Position numbers and translations under genes: made by a program. The notes under the pieces were generated by a model that had not been told where the DNA came from, searched no databases, and saw only the letters and a list, made by a program, of their open reading frames with translations. A stretch of DNA of 64,000 nucleotides from Serratia quinivorans. GTDB taxonomy: Bacteria; Pseudomonadota; Gammaproteobacteria; Enterobacterales; Enterobacteriaceae. Numbering within the stretch: position 1 is the first letter of the stretch; every line of letters starts with the position of its first letter. The stretch spans positions 620,001 to 684,000 of the forward strand of contig NZ_CAMKGL010000001.1 in NCBI RefSeq assembly GCF_946227985.1, read 5' to 3'. Below, piece after piece: positions 1-9,068 of this stretch.

Positions 1-288
1 TTGCTGTTGCGCCTCCAGCAAGCCCTGTTGACGGCCTTCTTCCATGCCGGCCTGGAACCCGGCTTCGTAACCTTTTTGCTGGCCGTCGGCATAGCCCAAC
101 TGTTGGCCTTGCTGCTCTGCCTGCAGGCGCAATTGGGCCAATTGCTGTTCTTGAACCACAGAGTCATCCAGTGGTGTGCCGAAAGATTCCACTGGCGGTA
201 ACGGCAGCGGCTCGACCACCGCTTTCGGCTCGGTCAGGTCTTTGAGGGACCATGGCTGCCAGGGCAGGGCGTTAATGCGATCAGACAT
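1..288 (-). CDS. fliH: Flagellar assembly protein FliH (5' part only)
   Basis: FliH regulates the FliI ATPase of the flagellar export apparatus at the cytoplasmic membrane. Only the first 96 codons are present; the gene runs off the left edge. The start ATG lies in ATGTCTGA, which also holds the fliG stop, so the genes overlap by 8 bases and are probably translationally coupled. The visible N-terminus begins [13 protein letters not shown] and continues into a Gln/Glu-rich stretch with GxxxG-like spacing ([21 protein letters not shown]), typical of FliH helices. Identification rests on this pattern and on position after fliG. Confidence 0.93.
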   Translation of the reverse strand, partial: MSDRINALPWQPWSLKDLTEPKAVVEPLPLPPVESFGTPLDDSVVQEQQLAQLRLQAEQQGQQLGYADGQQKGYEAGFQAGMEEGRQQGLLEAQQQ

Positions 289-1273
289 AGGTGTCCTCGC
301 CACCGCCGATAATCATTTCGCCGCTTTCCGCCAAACGACGGACGACCAGCAGGATGGCTTTCTGTTCGTTCTCTACCTGCGACATGCGTACCGGGCCACG
401 GTTGGCCAGGTCGTCGCGCAGAATATCGGCGGCGCGTTGCGACATATTCTTGAGGAACTTCTCGCGCAGCGGCTGTTCCGCGCCTTTGAGCGCCACCAGC
501 AAGGATTCGCCTTCCACTTCCTGCAACAGGCGCTGGATGCTGCGGTCGTCGACCTCCACCAGGTTTTCGAACAGGAACATTTCGTCGATGATCTTCTGTG
601 CCAGCTCGCCGTCGTATTCGCGCATGGCGTCGATAACCGCTTCTTCCTGCTGAGTTTTCATCAGGTTGATTATCTCGGCTGCGGTGCGTACCCCGCCCAT
701 TTTGCTGCGCTTGAGGTTCTGGCCGTCGAGCAGGTTGTTCAGCACTTCGGTCAGTTCCGCCAGCGCTGCCGGTTGCACGCCGCCGAAGGTAGCGATACGC
801 AGCATCACGTCGTTGCGCAGGCGTTCGTCGAACAGCGCCAAAATATCCGCCGCCTGGCCACGCTTCAGGTGGACCAGAATGGTGGCGATGATTTGCGGGT
901 GTTCGTCGCGGATCAGATCGGCGGCGCTCATCGGCTCCATAAAGTTGAGCGTTTCCATGCCGGTGGTGGTCTCGCGGGATTCGAGAATATCCTCCAACAG
1001 GCTGGCGGCACGCTCTTCGCCCAGCGCCTTAACCAGCACCGAACGCAGATAGTCGCTGGCGTTGACGCTCAGTGCCGCATATTGTTCGGCGTCATCTTCA
1101 AATTCGCGCAGTATTTCATTCAGTTGTTTGTGCGATACCTGGCTCATGCTGGCCATGGTGCCGCTCAACTGCTGGACTTCGCGCGAGGAGAGGTGTTTGA
1201 ACACCTCGGCGGCGCGATCTTCACCCAAGGTCATCAGCAGGATGGCGCTTTTTTCGGTTCCGGTCAGACTCAT
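281..1273 (-). CDS. fliG: Flagellar motor switch protein FliG
   Basis: FliG is the rotor protein that joins the MS ring (FliF) to the C ring and interacts with MotA to make torque. The 330-residue product matches the usual length (about 331). The start is set at the ATG inside the ATGA overlap with the fliF stop, giving [14 protein letters not shown]; an upstream in-frame ATG would add six residues not found in the family. The middle-domain motif [25 protein letters not shown] and the C-terminal region with [12 protein letters not shown] are conserved. It sits in the fliFGH operon read leftward. Confidence 0.97.
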   Translation of the reverse strand: MSLTGTEKSAILLMTLGEDRAAEVFKHLSSREVQQLSGTMASMSQVSHKQLNEILREFEDDAEQYAALSVNASDYLRSVLVKALGEERAASLLEDILESRETTTGMETLNFMEPMSAADLIRDEHPQIIATILVHLKRGQAADILALFDERLRNDVMLRIATFGGVQPAALAELTEVLNNLLDGQNLKRSKMGGVRTAAEIINLMKTQQEEAVIDAMREYDGELAQKIIDEMFLFENLVEVDDRSIQRLLQEVEGESLLVALKGAEQPLREKFLKNMSQRAADILRDDLANRGPVRMSQVENEQKAILLVVRRLAESGEMIIGGGEDTYV

Positions 1274-2967
1274 AATTCGTTGCTCATCCATTGGCGGATT
1301 ACCAGAGCGACCACGCGTGGGTCTTTATCAGCCAGATCGCGGATCCGCTGGCTCTGGACTTCTGCACTGACGCGCTGTTGTGATTTACGGTGCTGCGCCA
1401 GCTCCTCATTACTCTGTTTATTGCTCTCTGCCGGTTTGGCCATTGGCGTATTGGCGGCGGCGATAGCGGCTTTTTGTGCTGCCTGACGGTTTTGCAACTG
1501 CGGACGGACCAGTTTGCGCCATAGCAACCAGCCGACCAGCAGAACCAACAGATAGCGACCGGCGTCGAACAGACGATCGATAAACGCCTGACTTTGCCAG
1601 AACGGCAACTCACCGCCGGTGACTTCGTTATCGGTAAACGGCGTGTTGACCACGTTGAGCGTGTCGCCGCGGGTGCTGGAGAAGCCCATGGACTCGCGCA
1701 CCAGTGATTCGATCTGCGCCAGCTGCTCTTTACTCATCGGCAGCGGTTTGCCGTCTTTATCGGTACCGCGATAGTTAACCACCACCGCCACCGACAACCG
1801 CTGGACCGTCCCGGCTTTTTGCTGGGTATGGCGAATGGTGCGATCGACTTCGTAGTTGGTGGTTTCATCCAGGCGGGAATTTTGCGGCCCCGAGGCTGCG
1901 CTGCGGGTTGCCGCGGCATTGGACTGGGGGGCGTTGGCGTTGGCGTTGTTGCCGGTGGCCGCCGGTTTGGCGGTTTCAATGGGTGCGGTCGCCGGTGCGC
2001 TAGGCTGATTGGACAAGGCACCCGGTACGCCGCCGACCAGTGGCCCGCCAATTTGATCGCTTTGACTCATTTGTTTGGAGCGGACGGCGGCCTTATTCGG
2101 CAGTTGGTTCGGCTGGTATTCTTCGTCGGTTTGTTCGCGGGTGGCAAAATCAATCTGCGCGGTGACCTGGGCGCGCGCGTTACCGTTACCGACCATCGGT
2201 GCCAAAATCGCTTCGATGCGACGCTGGTAGCGGCTTTCCACTTCGTTGGCGTACTTGAGCTGTGCGGCGTTCAGATCGCGCCCGGCACCGTCAGACTGGG
2301 TCAGCAGGCGACCGGATTGATCGACCACGGTCACGTTGCCCGGCGGCAGGCCGGCGACGCTGCTCGAGACCATATAAACGATGGCATTGATCTGGCCGTC
2401 ATCCAACGCGCGGCCAGGTTGCAGCGTCAGGGTTACCGAGGCGGAAGGGGATTTTTGCTCGCGCACGAACAGCGAGGGTTTTGGCAGCGCCAGATGCACC
2501 CGGGCGTTTTGTACCGGCCCCAGTGATTCGATGGTGCGCGACAATTCGCCTTCCAGCGCGCGCTGGTAGTTGATTTGCTCACTGAACTGGCTGATGCCGA
2601 ATTTTTCCTGATCCAGCAGTTCGAAGCCAACGGCCCCCCCTTTCGGCAGGCCCAGCTGCGCCAGACGCAGGCGGGTTTCGTGCACTTTGTCTGCGGGGAT
2701 CAGCAACGCCGCGCCATTTTCGGCAAAGCGGTAGGGGATGTTCATCTGCGTCAGTTGGGTGACGATGGCACCGCCGTCGCGATCGTTAATGTTGCTGTAC
2801 AGCACCCGGTAATCAGGACTTTTTGCCCATAACAGCAGCGCGACCACAATGGCGATGGCGGCGGAAGCGGCGATCAGCAGTGGGATTTTCGGGTTGGCGC
2901 GCAGACGGTTCCACATGGCTTGCAGGCCATTATCGCGGCTTTCGGTGGCGGAGATTGAAGCACTCAT
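1270..2967 (-). CDS. fliF: Flagellar MS-ring protein FliF
   Basis: FliF forms the MS ring in the cytoplasmic membrane, the base on which rod, switch and export gate assemble. The 565-residue protein has a transmembrane segment near residues 29-47, the YscJ/FliF motif region ([31 protein letters not shown]) and a second transmembrane segment near residue 460-475 ([12 protein letters not shown]), then a cytoplasmic tail that binds FliG. A low-complexity Ala/Asn/Pro stretch around residues 300-350 is a variable periplasmic loop. First gene of a leftward operon with fliG and fliH; fliE is divergent. Confidence 0.97.
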   Translation of the reverse strand: MSASISATESRDNGLQAMWNRLRANPKIPLLIAASAAIAIVVALLLWAKSPDYRVLYSNINDRDGGAIVTQLTQMNIPYRFAENGAALLIPADKVHETRLRLAQLGLPKGGAVGFELLDQEKFGISQFSEQINYQRALEGELSRTIESLGPVQNARVHLALPKPSLFVREQKSPSASVTLTLQPGRALDDGQINAIVYMVSSSVAGLPPGNVTVVDQSGRLLTQSDGAGRDLNAAQLKYANEVESRYQRRIEAILAPMVGNGNARAQVTAQIDFATREQTDEEYQPNQLPNKAAVRSKQMSQSDQIGGPLVGGVPGALSNQPSAPATAPIETAKPAATGNNANANAPQSNAAATRSAASGPQNSRLDETTNYEVDRTIRHTQQKAGTVQRLSVAVVVNYRGTDKDGKPLPMSKEQLAQIESLVRESMGFSSTRGDTLNVVNTPFTDNEVTGGELPFWQSQAFIDRLFDAGRYLLVLLVGWLLWRKLVRPQLQNRQAAQKAAIAAANTPMAKPAESNKQSNEELAQHRKSQQRVSAEVQSQRIRDLADKDPRVVALVIRQWMSNEL

Positions 2968-3093
2968 CTTTGCCAGTGTCCTTCAATGACGCTCAGGATC
3001 CGGTTCGGGCCACGGCGTAGCTCCCTGCCAGGCTGATGAACGATGTGGTTAGCGTTGTGTGACAAAACAGACTCCCTGATACACATTTCTTCT

Positions 3094-3101
3094 AAATAGC
3101 G
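3094..3101 (+). promoter_or_regulatory. Candidate FlhDC half-site between fliF and fliE
   Basis: The octamer AAATAGCG matches the conserved part of the FlhD4C2 half-site and lies in the divergent fliF/fliE promoter region, where class II control is expected. A convincing second half-site at normal spacing was not found, so this is only a candidate. Confidence 0.25.
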
Positions 3102-3281
3102 GCGCTCCCATTACTGGGCATGCCATTATTTCCCCTTACTCACTATTTCGATGGCCCGATAAGCCGGGTTTTTTGCAGTTAATTAGCCGCTTTAGGATAA
3201 AAACGCTGTGTTAGGGTGTGCAGCATCAAAGTAGTGCCTGATGCAACAACGTCCGGCCACAGCATTTTTATTGGGGTTACC

Positions 3282-3602
3282 ATGGCAATTCAGGGTATTG
3301 AAGGGGTATTGCAGCAGCTACAAGCCACCGCGATTCAGGCCGGAGCGATGGGGCAAGGCACAGGCACTGCTGCGCAAGGCGTCAGTTTCGCCAGTGAGCT
3401 GAAAGCGGCTATTGGCAAGATCAGCGATACCCAGCAGGCTGCACGCAAGCAAGCGCAGGATTTTGAGGTCGGCGTACCGGGCATCAGCCTGAATGATGTG
3501 ATGGTCGATCTGCAAAAGTCGTCAATCTCGCTGCAGATGGGCGTACAGGTGCGTAATAAGCTGGTTTCCGCTTATCAGGAAGTGATGAATATGGCAGTGT
3601 GA
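3282..3602 (+). CDS. fliE: Flagellar hook-basal body protein FliE
   Basis: FliE is the adaptor between the MS ring and the proximal rod. The start is placed at ATG 3282 ([14 protein letters not shown]), which reproduces the family N-terminus and gives 106 residues (family about 104); the open frame extends 22 codons upstream but that part is not FliE-like. The C-terminal motif [24 protein letters not shown] is diagnostic. It is transcribed alone, divergently from fliF. A small hairpin with arms ACCGA/TCGGT lies downstream at 3727-3742 but has no strong U-tract. Confidence 0.96.
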   Translation: MAIQGIEGVLQQLQATAIQAGAMGQGTGTAAQGVSFASELKAAIGKISDTQQAARKQAQDFEVGVPGISLNDVMVDLQKSSISLQMGVQVRNKLVSAYQEVMNMAV

Positions 3603-3796
3603 TTGGGTCATGTTATTGAATTTATAGTAAAAACATACAGTTCAACTACAGCGTGGGGCATGTGTGGGGAAATGACCTGACTTGAAAAAACACCGGTGGC
3701 GGGCTTTTTGTTGGGTGCTGAACATGACCGACCTGTCGGTTCAGCCAGGTGGCATGTTCTCAACTATCTCGCCTTGTAAATAAATTGGCGTGGCCC

Positions 3797-4192
3797 TTAT
3801 TTTATTTCGTCCTTGTTAATGTGCAAAGAACCTTTTTCGTCAGATAAAAGCGTGAAGCTGGCTGTTAGCTGATAGAATTTTCCTTCGCTAGCTTGAATGT
3901 CATAGTAGATCCTATAGTTATCTCCCAGCTTAAATTTATAGCTGAAAGTAGGCAGGCACTCTTTATCATCAGGGTATAGAGGATTATCGCTAAAGGTTTT
4001 AACCAAACGGCCTCCTTCCTCACTGTATATCTGTATCGCTGTGACTTTTTCGCCTTTTTGCCCATGGCTCCAAATGCAAACGTCGTTATCTTTAATGGCG
4101 ACATTGGCGGGTATCTTTGCAACTATCTTATCCTGATAGCCGGGGCAAGCGGTCAAAAGAAAGACGAAATTTAAAAAAAATAACTTTTTCAT
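3797..4192 (-). CDS. Small lipoprotein, probable immunity partner of the upstream peptidase
   Basis: The 131-residue product begins MKKLFFLNFVFLLTAC, a lipoprotein signal with lipobox LTAC at residues 13-16. Cys16 is followed by Pro rather than Asp, so outer-membrane sorting or a periplasm-facing lipoprotein is likely. The mature part is beta-rich with few landmarks (Cys pair in DVCIWSHG and DKECLPTF). Its ATG shares an ATGA overlap with the stop of the HExxH-protein gene, so the two are co-translated. Small lipoproteins in this position are often annotated as periplasmic immunity proteins of type VI effectors; here that role is inferred from context only. Confidence 0.65.
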   Translation of the reverse strand: MKKLFFLNFVFLLTACPGYQDKIVAKIPANVAIKDNDVCIWSHGQKGEKVTAIQIYSEEGGRLVKTFSDNPLYPDDKECLPTFSYKFKLGDNYRIYYDIQASEGKFYQLTASFTLLSDEKGSLHINKDEIK

Positions 4193-4749
4193 TTTATTAT
4201 CCCTCCCTGACCGATAACTATTTTCTGATAAAGCGCAGGAATATCACGCAATTTATCTGTTCCTCGGTATTTACCTATGCCCCCGGCAGCTTGATAGTTC
4301 CGCCAGGCAGAAATTCCGTAAACTAACAATAACCAGTAGTCGGCGATAATTGAAGCCTGCTGCTCGAGTGAATAGTCGGTAAGTTTTTGCTTATTGAGCC
4401 GGTAATAATAATTTGCGCCCCAGCTAAACATGCCCCTCAGCCGCACCCATTGCCCATGCTGGTGCTGCCAAACATGCCCCAATTCGTGGATAAATGTATG
4501 CTTATCGACCAGGGACATCGTTACACCTGAAAAGTCTGGCGAATACCCTTCTTTTCTGTACCAGAGCTCGCCGTTCGGAGCCATGGCATAACCTGGCTTT
4601 TGCATACCGAACGGAAAATAGCTGTCGCAATGGACCCAAACGCGGCTATAAGCAATGGCGTTACCGAACACCGTACGAGCCATGGCGATTTCGCCAAGGG
4701 TCATCTGCCGTAAAATTCCCTCTTTAACCTGAGCATTATTAGATTGCAT
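4189..4749 (-). CDS. Putative HExxH zinc peptidase, type VI effector-like
   Basis: The 186-residue protein carries a gluzincin-like signature: HELGH at residues 88-92, followed by VWQHQHG, and a downstream E129-QQAS-IIADY segment that could supply the third zinc ligand. The phrase MAPNGELWYR followed by HELGHVWQ recalls small Vgr/Rhs-associated proteins from other bacteria (recalled, not searched). The start at ATG 4749 is chosen because AGAAGGAT lies just upstream; the frame is open for 31 more codons with no good ribosome site. No signal peptide. It is coupled to a lipoprotein gene by a 4-base overlap, as in an effector-immunity pair. There is no vgrG, hcp or PAAR gene nearby. Substrate is unknown. 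Confidence 0.7.
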   Translation of the reverse strand: MQSNNAQVKEGILRQMTLGEIAMARTVFGNAIAYSRVWVHCDSYFPFGMQKPGYAMAPNGELWYRKEGYSPDFSGVTMSLVDKHTFIHELGHVWQHQHGQWVRLRGMFSWGANYYYRLNKQKLTDYSLEQQASIIADYWLLLVYGISAWRNYQAAGGIGKYRGTDKLRDIPALYQKIVIGQGGIIK

Positions 4750-5011
4750 TATCAAGATCCTTCTCATCATGCAGAAAGTTGCACTATAACGGCTATTTTT
4801 CGTGCGGTCCAGTCGCTGGGGCTGACTTCCCATGAACGTCATCGGTGATAGATAAAAGTAAACTCACTGGCGACATCCAATAGCCGATTGGTATCAGACG
4901 CACAATTAATCAGTAGAATTGGAGGGGGATGAAGGTGTTGTCTCCTGCATTAATTGGTTGAGCAGCGGATTATTATAACTGTTTCTGCAAGATGATAATT
5001 TGGGATGTGCA

Positions 5012-5107
5012 ATGAGCAGCAAAAGTGAGAACAGATGGAGATTGTTCAGTGTGTTAACACTGATCGTTCTGGCGGTATTAATCGGTGTGTTAATTAAACA
5101 AAGCTAA
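5012..5107 (+). CDS. 31-residue single-span membrane microprotein (predicted)
   Basis: A short frame encodes MSSKSENRWRLFSVLTLIVL followed by AVLIGVLIKQS. A positively charged polar head is followed by about 18 hydrophobic residues, as in a single inner-membrane span. A GGGATG stretch ahead of the ATG could act as a ribosome site. The stop runs straight into a hairpin with a T-rich tail. Function is unknown; the case rests on composition, the ribosome site and the terminator. Confidence 0.45.
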   Translation: MSSKSENRWRLFSVLTLIVLAVLIGVLIKQS

Positions 5108-5139
5108 AAAAACCGGGCCACTTTTGTGGCCTTGCCGAT
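5108..5139. terminator. Bidirectional terminator between two convergent microgenes
   Basis: GGCCAC-TTTT-GTGGCC forms a six-pair hairpin with A-rich sequence on the left and T-rich sequence on the right. It fills the space between the stops of the two facing small frames and could end both transcripts. Confidence 0.6.
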
Positions 5140-5247
5140 TTATTTTTCCGCCAGTATCCGCATGACGTCTTCCTCGTAGGCCAGGCCCAGCAGCCACATG
5201 CCGAGCAACAATATGGCCAGGGAAAACAGCAGTTTTTCGTTGAGCAT
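5140..5247 (-). CDS. 35-residue single-span membrane microprotein (predicted)
   Basis: Read leftward, an ATG at 5247 with a good ribosome site (AGGGGTG) opens a frame for MLNEKLLFSLAILLLGMWLL followed by GLAYEEDVMRILAEK. Residues 6-22 form a hydrophobic span, followed by an acidic and then mixed-charge tail. The frame ends at the edge of the shared hairpin. No family is recognised. The ribosome site and clean span make it more convincing than its rightward neighbour. Confidence 0.5.
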   Translation of the reverse strand: MLNEKLLFSLAILLLGMWLLGLAYEEDVMRILAEK

Positions 5248-5369
5248 GGTTCATCACCCCTGATTGAATTAATGCTCGCCGATGCTATCCCACCCGGCTG
5301 TTTTCCGCTAACCCGCACTGCATAAATGGGGCTCCCGTTGCTCAATGATTTAACTTATGGCAGTGGTTG

Positions 5370-6236
5370 TCATTCTTGTGCCTCCATCATGCTGAAATGA
5401 TTGGGGCGAATAGCGCTGCTCTCCATTGCCCGTTGGTGGCCGCGAATGGCGGTGGGAGCAAAGCCAAAACGTTTGCGAAAACGTTCTGCAAACCGTGAGG
5501 AACTTTCATAACCGACGTGCTGGGCAATGGCGGAGATGGGCCAATCGGTGGATTGCAGCAATGCCAGTGCGCTGCTCATGCGTACGTCGATCATCAGGTT
5601 ACGTAACGAGTTATTTTCTGCCGACAGCTTACGGCGAAGCATCACTTCACTCATCGACAGGGTGTCCGCTACCTCGGCCGCCGTCCAGATATTATGCGGA
5701 TCGGTTGCCAGACAACGGCGCACCTGCTGGGTTAAATTTCTAGCCTCGTTATGAATGAAGCTGATATTGAATTGCTTCAGCCACAGCAGAATCTCCAGCA
5801 TTTTGTGGCGCATGATGACCGCAGGGAAACGGTGTTTAAGTGCCAGCGCCAGGCTGGTAGTTTCAAAACTGTGTATTAGTGCGCAGGGCAGGTTGCGTAA
5901 TGCCAGCACCGCGTCAAATGCTGTCGTGGGCTGGGTTTCGACCTGGGTCGGTGGTGCGGCGAACAGCAACGGATCGCAGGTCAACAACTGACAGCTGAAC
6001 ACCCCTTCCTCTGAGGGCTCATTAACAATATCTACGGTTTGCCCTCCGTCGATAATCAACAATTCCCCGCTATGAGCCACCACTTCACGCTGTTGCCAAC
6101 GTACGCGTTTATGGCCTTGCTGTACCAAATACAGATGGGGTTGTTCAAAATAAACTGAAGGGAATAATAATTCAGTATGCTGAATGATATGCGCCGAGGC
6201 ACCAATTCCAGGACAAAGATTAATTGTACGTTCCAT
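5370..6236 (-). CDS. AraC-family transcriptional regulator
   Basis: The 288-residue protein has a typical AraC layout: an N-terminal cupin-like ligand/dimer domain (about 1-170; VYFEQPHLYLVQQGHKRV, GELLIIDGGQTVDI) and a C-terminal pair of helix-turn-helix motifs (about 185-280; WTAAEVADTLSMSEVMLRRK, then WPISAIAQHVGYESSSRFAERFRKRFGFAPTAIR in total). It is read leftward toward the microgenes and peptidase cassette, with about 120 bases to the nearest. It is not a standard member of the flagellar cluster. Ligand and targets are unknown; local control of the accessory island is possible. Confidence 0.85.
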   Translation of the reverse strand: MERTINLCPGIGASAHIIQHTELLFPSVYFEQPHLYLVQQGHKRVRWQQREVVAHSGELLIIDGGQTVDIVNEPSEEGVFSCQLLTCDPLLFAAPPTQVETQPTTAFDAVLALRNLPCALIHSFETTSLALALKHRFPAVIMRHKMLEILLWLKQFNISFIHNEARNLTQQVRRCLATDPHNIWTAAEVADTLSMSEVMLRRKLSAENNSLRNLMIDVRMSSALALLQSTDWPISAIAQHVGYESSSRFAERFRKRFGFAPTAIRGHQRAMESSAIRPNHFSMMEAQE

Positions 6237-6583
6237 CGATATTCATTTCGCAGCCAGTATCTGGGAATATCTTTACGCTTTGATCGGCGTTGGAGCAACA
6301 TTTTTCCATGCGTTGTGAAACACAACGACGTGTTTTATCTATCAAAAATCAATTTCCTGCTGAACAGAAAACGTCCGTGTCGGCGTAATATTTATCCGTC
6401 TCTTAGGAGCGATGCATGCTGCGCCCGTGTAGGTCGGGGCGAATATAAACGTACCCTACCAGGGTGGGGTGAAAATATTATAGATGTATATAATTCAATT
6501 CCCATGGATTTATATCCTGACTTAACCGGAGAATAATAGTGCATAGTGCTATTTATTCTGCTTTTCCCGTTATTGTTATGAGC
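6237..6583. other. Gene-poor gap between the araC-type gene and fliT
   Basis: About 350 bases of mixed composition. An open frame on the plus strand (6177-6536) has no family resemblance and overlaps the start of the regulator, so it is not called. The gap presumably holds the regulator's promoter; no clear operator repeat was seen. Confidence 0.4.
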
Positions 6584-6952
6584 TCATCTGACTTGCGGCT
6601 CTCCCAACAGCAGGGCGCGGTCGTTAAACTGGCCATAGGTGCTGTTAACCACGTTCTGACGAGTTGACTGACCAATCAATTCTTTTAATTGGTCCATGCG
6701 TTGTTGCAGCAGGCGTTTGAGCTCGGTTTCGTTATCCAGGATCTGCCGCAGCTTGTTGCGCAGCAACTCCTGCAGTGCCATCGATGGGCCGGCCTGCCCG
6801 GTAAAGGCGGCAGTGCTTTCCACTGCGGTGACGTAGGCCAGTTCCAGTTCGACCAGATCCTCCCATCTTTCGGTTTGCGCCAGGGCGATCATCTGGCTGC
6901 TCAGGCTATATATTTGTTGATACGCGGCTAGCAGCTGCTGTTGACGTTCCAT
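6584..6952 (-). CDS. fliT: Flagellar chaperone/regulator FliT
   Basis: FliT is the export chaperone for the filament cap FliD and also restrains FlhDC. The 122-residue product is of family length and all-helical, starting [21 protein letters not shown]. Its ATG overlaps the fliS stop (TAATG), so it is last in a coupled fliD-fliS-fliT operon read leftward. No terminator is obvious after it. Confidence 0.93.
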   Translation of the reverse strand: MERQQQLLAAYQQIYSLSSQMIALAQTERWEDLVELELAYVTAVESTAAFTGQAGPSMALQELLRNKLRQILDNETELKRLLQQRMDQLKELIGQSTRQNVVNSTYGQFNDRALLLGEPQVR

Positions 6953-7362
6953 TATACGGCGTCCTGAGAGGGGTGATAATTGGGGCCGATCTGGCGCCAG
7001 GCGTCGGCAATATTTTCCAGCAGCTTGACCACTTCGGTGATCGCCGCCTCGTCATTATGCAGATTGGCCTGCATCAGGCGTCGTTTCATATAGTCATACA
7101 GCGCCGCCAGATTATCGGCCATTTCACCGCCCTGTTGGTGGTCGAGACCACTTTTCAGGCCGTTGTCGATAATGTTGATGGCCTTTGACAGTGCCAGTCC
7201 CTTGCCGGCGATATCGCCCTGGTTCATCAGAATGCGTGCGCGTAACAGGGCGCTAAGCGCCCCGTCGAAAAGCATCACGATTAACTGGTGCGGGCTGGCG
7301 CTCATTACGCCGCTTTCCAGACTGACCTGGGCGTAGGCTTGAGTTCCGCTTCGGTTATACAT
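6952..7362 (-). CDS. fliS: Flagellin export chaperone FliS
   Basis: FliS binds the C-terminus of flagellin in the cytoplasm and prevents premature polymerisation. The 136-residue product begins [20 protein letters not shown] and contains the conserved [20 protein letters not shown] segment and the later [21 protein letters not shown] segment (typical FliS helices). It lies 27 bases after fliD and overlaps fliT by one base. Confidence 0.96.
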   Translation of the reverse strand: MYNRSGTQAYAQVSLESGVMSASPHQLIVMLFDGALSALLRARILMNQGDIAGKGLALSKAINIIDNGLKSGLDHQQGGEMADNLAALYDYMKRRLMQANLHNDEAAITEVVKLLENIADAWRQIGPNYHPSQDAV

Positions 7363-7389
7363 GTGATTTATTACCTGGTTAAAAAGTTC

Positions 7390-8787
7390 TTATTTGAACT
7401 GTTGGGTTAAATAATTACCTGTACTGCCCAACTTGGACATCATGGTATCCAGTTGAACGAATTGTTGTTTATAGCGATCTATGGTGTTTTGAATACTGGC
7501 GGTCACGGTGGTTATCTGGCTGTTCAGGCGGTCGAGGTTGGTATTGATGCTTTTGGTCGAGTTCTCGATGATGCCGCCGGCCTTGATGTAGTTCTGGATC
7601 TCGTTATGGATCTCGGTCGCCATGCCGGTGTCCTTGCCGTTGCCGGCGAAGAAGTTGGCCACCTGTGCCGGTTTTTCATCAATGGCTTTGTTCAGCTTGG
7701 TGCTGTCGATCTCCAGTTTATTGGTTTTTGGGTTGGTCGAGATGCCCAGGTTGCCCAGTCCTTTCAGTTCCGGGTTGTCCTGCGCGGCGCTGAGCGCGCT
7801 CTTAATCGATGACTGAATACCGCGCAGGGTGTTATCCCCCAGCAGCGCGCCATTCTTGGCATTCTGCGCTTCGCCGGTTTTGACCGGGGTAAATTTGCTC
7901 AGCGAGTTAAAGGTGTCCAGCAGCGAGTTATAGTTATCGACCCACTCTTTTACTTTATCGGCGGTACCGGCTTTATCGGTACTGACAACCAGGTTCTGTG
8001 GTGCGTCGGCTTTGGTGACGGCTTTTAGATCAATAGTCACGCCCTGCAACGCATCAACAATCGAGTTGGTACTGCGTTTGATCGGCGTGCCGTTGACCTC
8101 GATCTGGGCATCCTGACCGGCCACGGTTTGCTTCATCGAACCGCTTTTGGTCTTGTTGTCATAGTTGAGAATGGCCCCGAGCTTATCGTCATTATTGACC
8201 TGCACCGAGATGGTGCTTTTTTCCCCGGTGGTCGTGGAGCTGAGCGCCAGCTGGTAGTCATCATCCCCTACGCGCATGATGGTGGCATTGACGCCGGCCT
8301 TGGCGTTGTTGATCGCATCGCGCATTTCCACCAGTGAGGTTTGCTCATCGCTCAGTGGGATCTTCACGTCTTTTTGCGGATTGCCTGCGGTGATGGTAAT
8401 TGAGCGGTCGTTGCTGCCTGCTGCGCCCAGTTTTTCGGTCTGATTGGCGATCGGGGCTTGGGTGGTCAGTGTTTGCGGCTGGGCCAGCGCATTCACCTTA
8501 ACGATGTAGTTACCCGCCACGGCTTTATCGGTAGTGGTGACGGTGAACTGGTCGTGTGTGCTGGCGGTGGTGTTGTTGAAAAATGCCGGTTTCGCCAACT
8601 CTTTACTTAAGTTATCGAACTTTTCCAACGAACCTTTCAAGGTGCCGTAAGCCGTCAGTTGGGCGTTATAGCTGGTTTGCTGGGTGGTATAGGGCGTTAG
8701 TCGCTGCTGTTCCGCTTTGGTTAGCTTGTCCAGCAAGCCGTTGAGGTCAAGTCCTGAGCCGATGCCTAATGAGCTGATCGATGCCAT
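7390..8787 (-). CDS. fliD: Flagellar filament cap protein FliD
   Basis: FliD (HAP2) caps the growing filament and helps flagellin fold. The 465-residue protein begins MASISSLGIGSGLDLNGLLD, has the conserved N-terminal coiled-coil region (KLTKAEQQRLTPYTTQQTSYNAQL) and ends with the helical STGNYLTQQFK segment. The centre (about 90-300) is the more variable surface region. First gene of fliDST; a sigma-28 promoter lies 41-67 bases upstream of the start. Confidence 0.97.
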   Translation of the reverse strand: MASISSLGIGSGLDLNGLLDKLTKAEQQRLTPYTTQQTSYNAQLTAYGTLKGSLEKFDNLSKELAKPAFFNNTTASTHDQFTVTTTDKAVAGNYIVKVNALAQPQTLTTQAPIANQTEKLGAAGSNDRSITITAGNPQKDVKIPLSDEQTSLVEMRDAINNAKAGVNATIMRVGDDDYQLALSSTTTGEKSTISVQVNNDDKLGAILNYDNKTKSGSMKQTVAGQDAQIEVNGTPIKRSTNSIVDALQGVTIDLKAVTKADAPQNLVVSTDKAGTADKVKEWVDNYNSLLDTFNSLSKFTPVKTGEAQNAKNGALLGDNTLRGIQSSIKSALSAAQDNPELKGLGNLGISTNPKTNKLEIDSTKLNKAIDEKPAQVANFFAGNGKDTGMATEIHNEIQNYIKAGGIIENSTKSINTNLDRLNSQITTVTASIQNTIDRYKQQFVQLDTMMSKLGSTGNYLTQQFK

Positions 8788-8827
8788 TGGTAATTCTCCT
8801 TGATTATGACTTTATTCGCTTTACGCG

Positions 8828-8854
8828 TTATCGGCCCAGTGGAGAGAAAGTTTA
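8828..8854 (-). promoter_or_regulatory. Sigma-28 (FliA) promoter of fliDST
   Basis: On the minus strand TAAACTTT, an 11-base spacer and GCCGATAA match the FliA consensus (TAAAGTTT-N11-GCCGATAA) with one change. It is correctly placed upstream of fliD. Confidence 0.88.
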
Positions 8855-8947
8855 CCGAAAAAATAAAAAACTGATGATGCAATAGAAGAAGGAAAAAGCG
8901 CGTTATTTCTGCCATTGCCTGTAAGCGAAAAAAAAACAAAAAATTTC

Positions 8948-8974
8948 TAAAGGTTGCAGGGGGAGGGCCGATAC
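8948..8974 (+). promoter_or_regulatory. Sigma-28 (FliA) promoter of fliC
   Basis: TAAAGGTT, an exact 11-base spacer and GCCGATAC match the FliA consensus closely, about 95 bases before fliC. It points away from the fliD promoter, so class III genes fire in both directions from this short region. Confidence 0.88.
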
Positions 8975-9068
8975 CTGATGGGACGGTGGTTGACGCCGTG
9001 GGCAAAGCAGCCCGAACCATTTAAACCCTGTTGCGAAGATCGCAATTGACTCGTAAGGAAAGCATACA

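Noticed and set aside
176-1486. 436-codon plus-strand frame opposite fliG and fliF
   Set aside because: Antisense to two certain genes; Gln/His/Ala-rich product typical of a shadow of GC-rich coding DNA, with no domain.
6177-6536. 119-codon plus-strand frame upstream of the AraC-type gene
   Set aside because: Overlaps the regulator's start and reads as a basic, Arg/Ser-rich random sequence.
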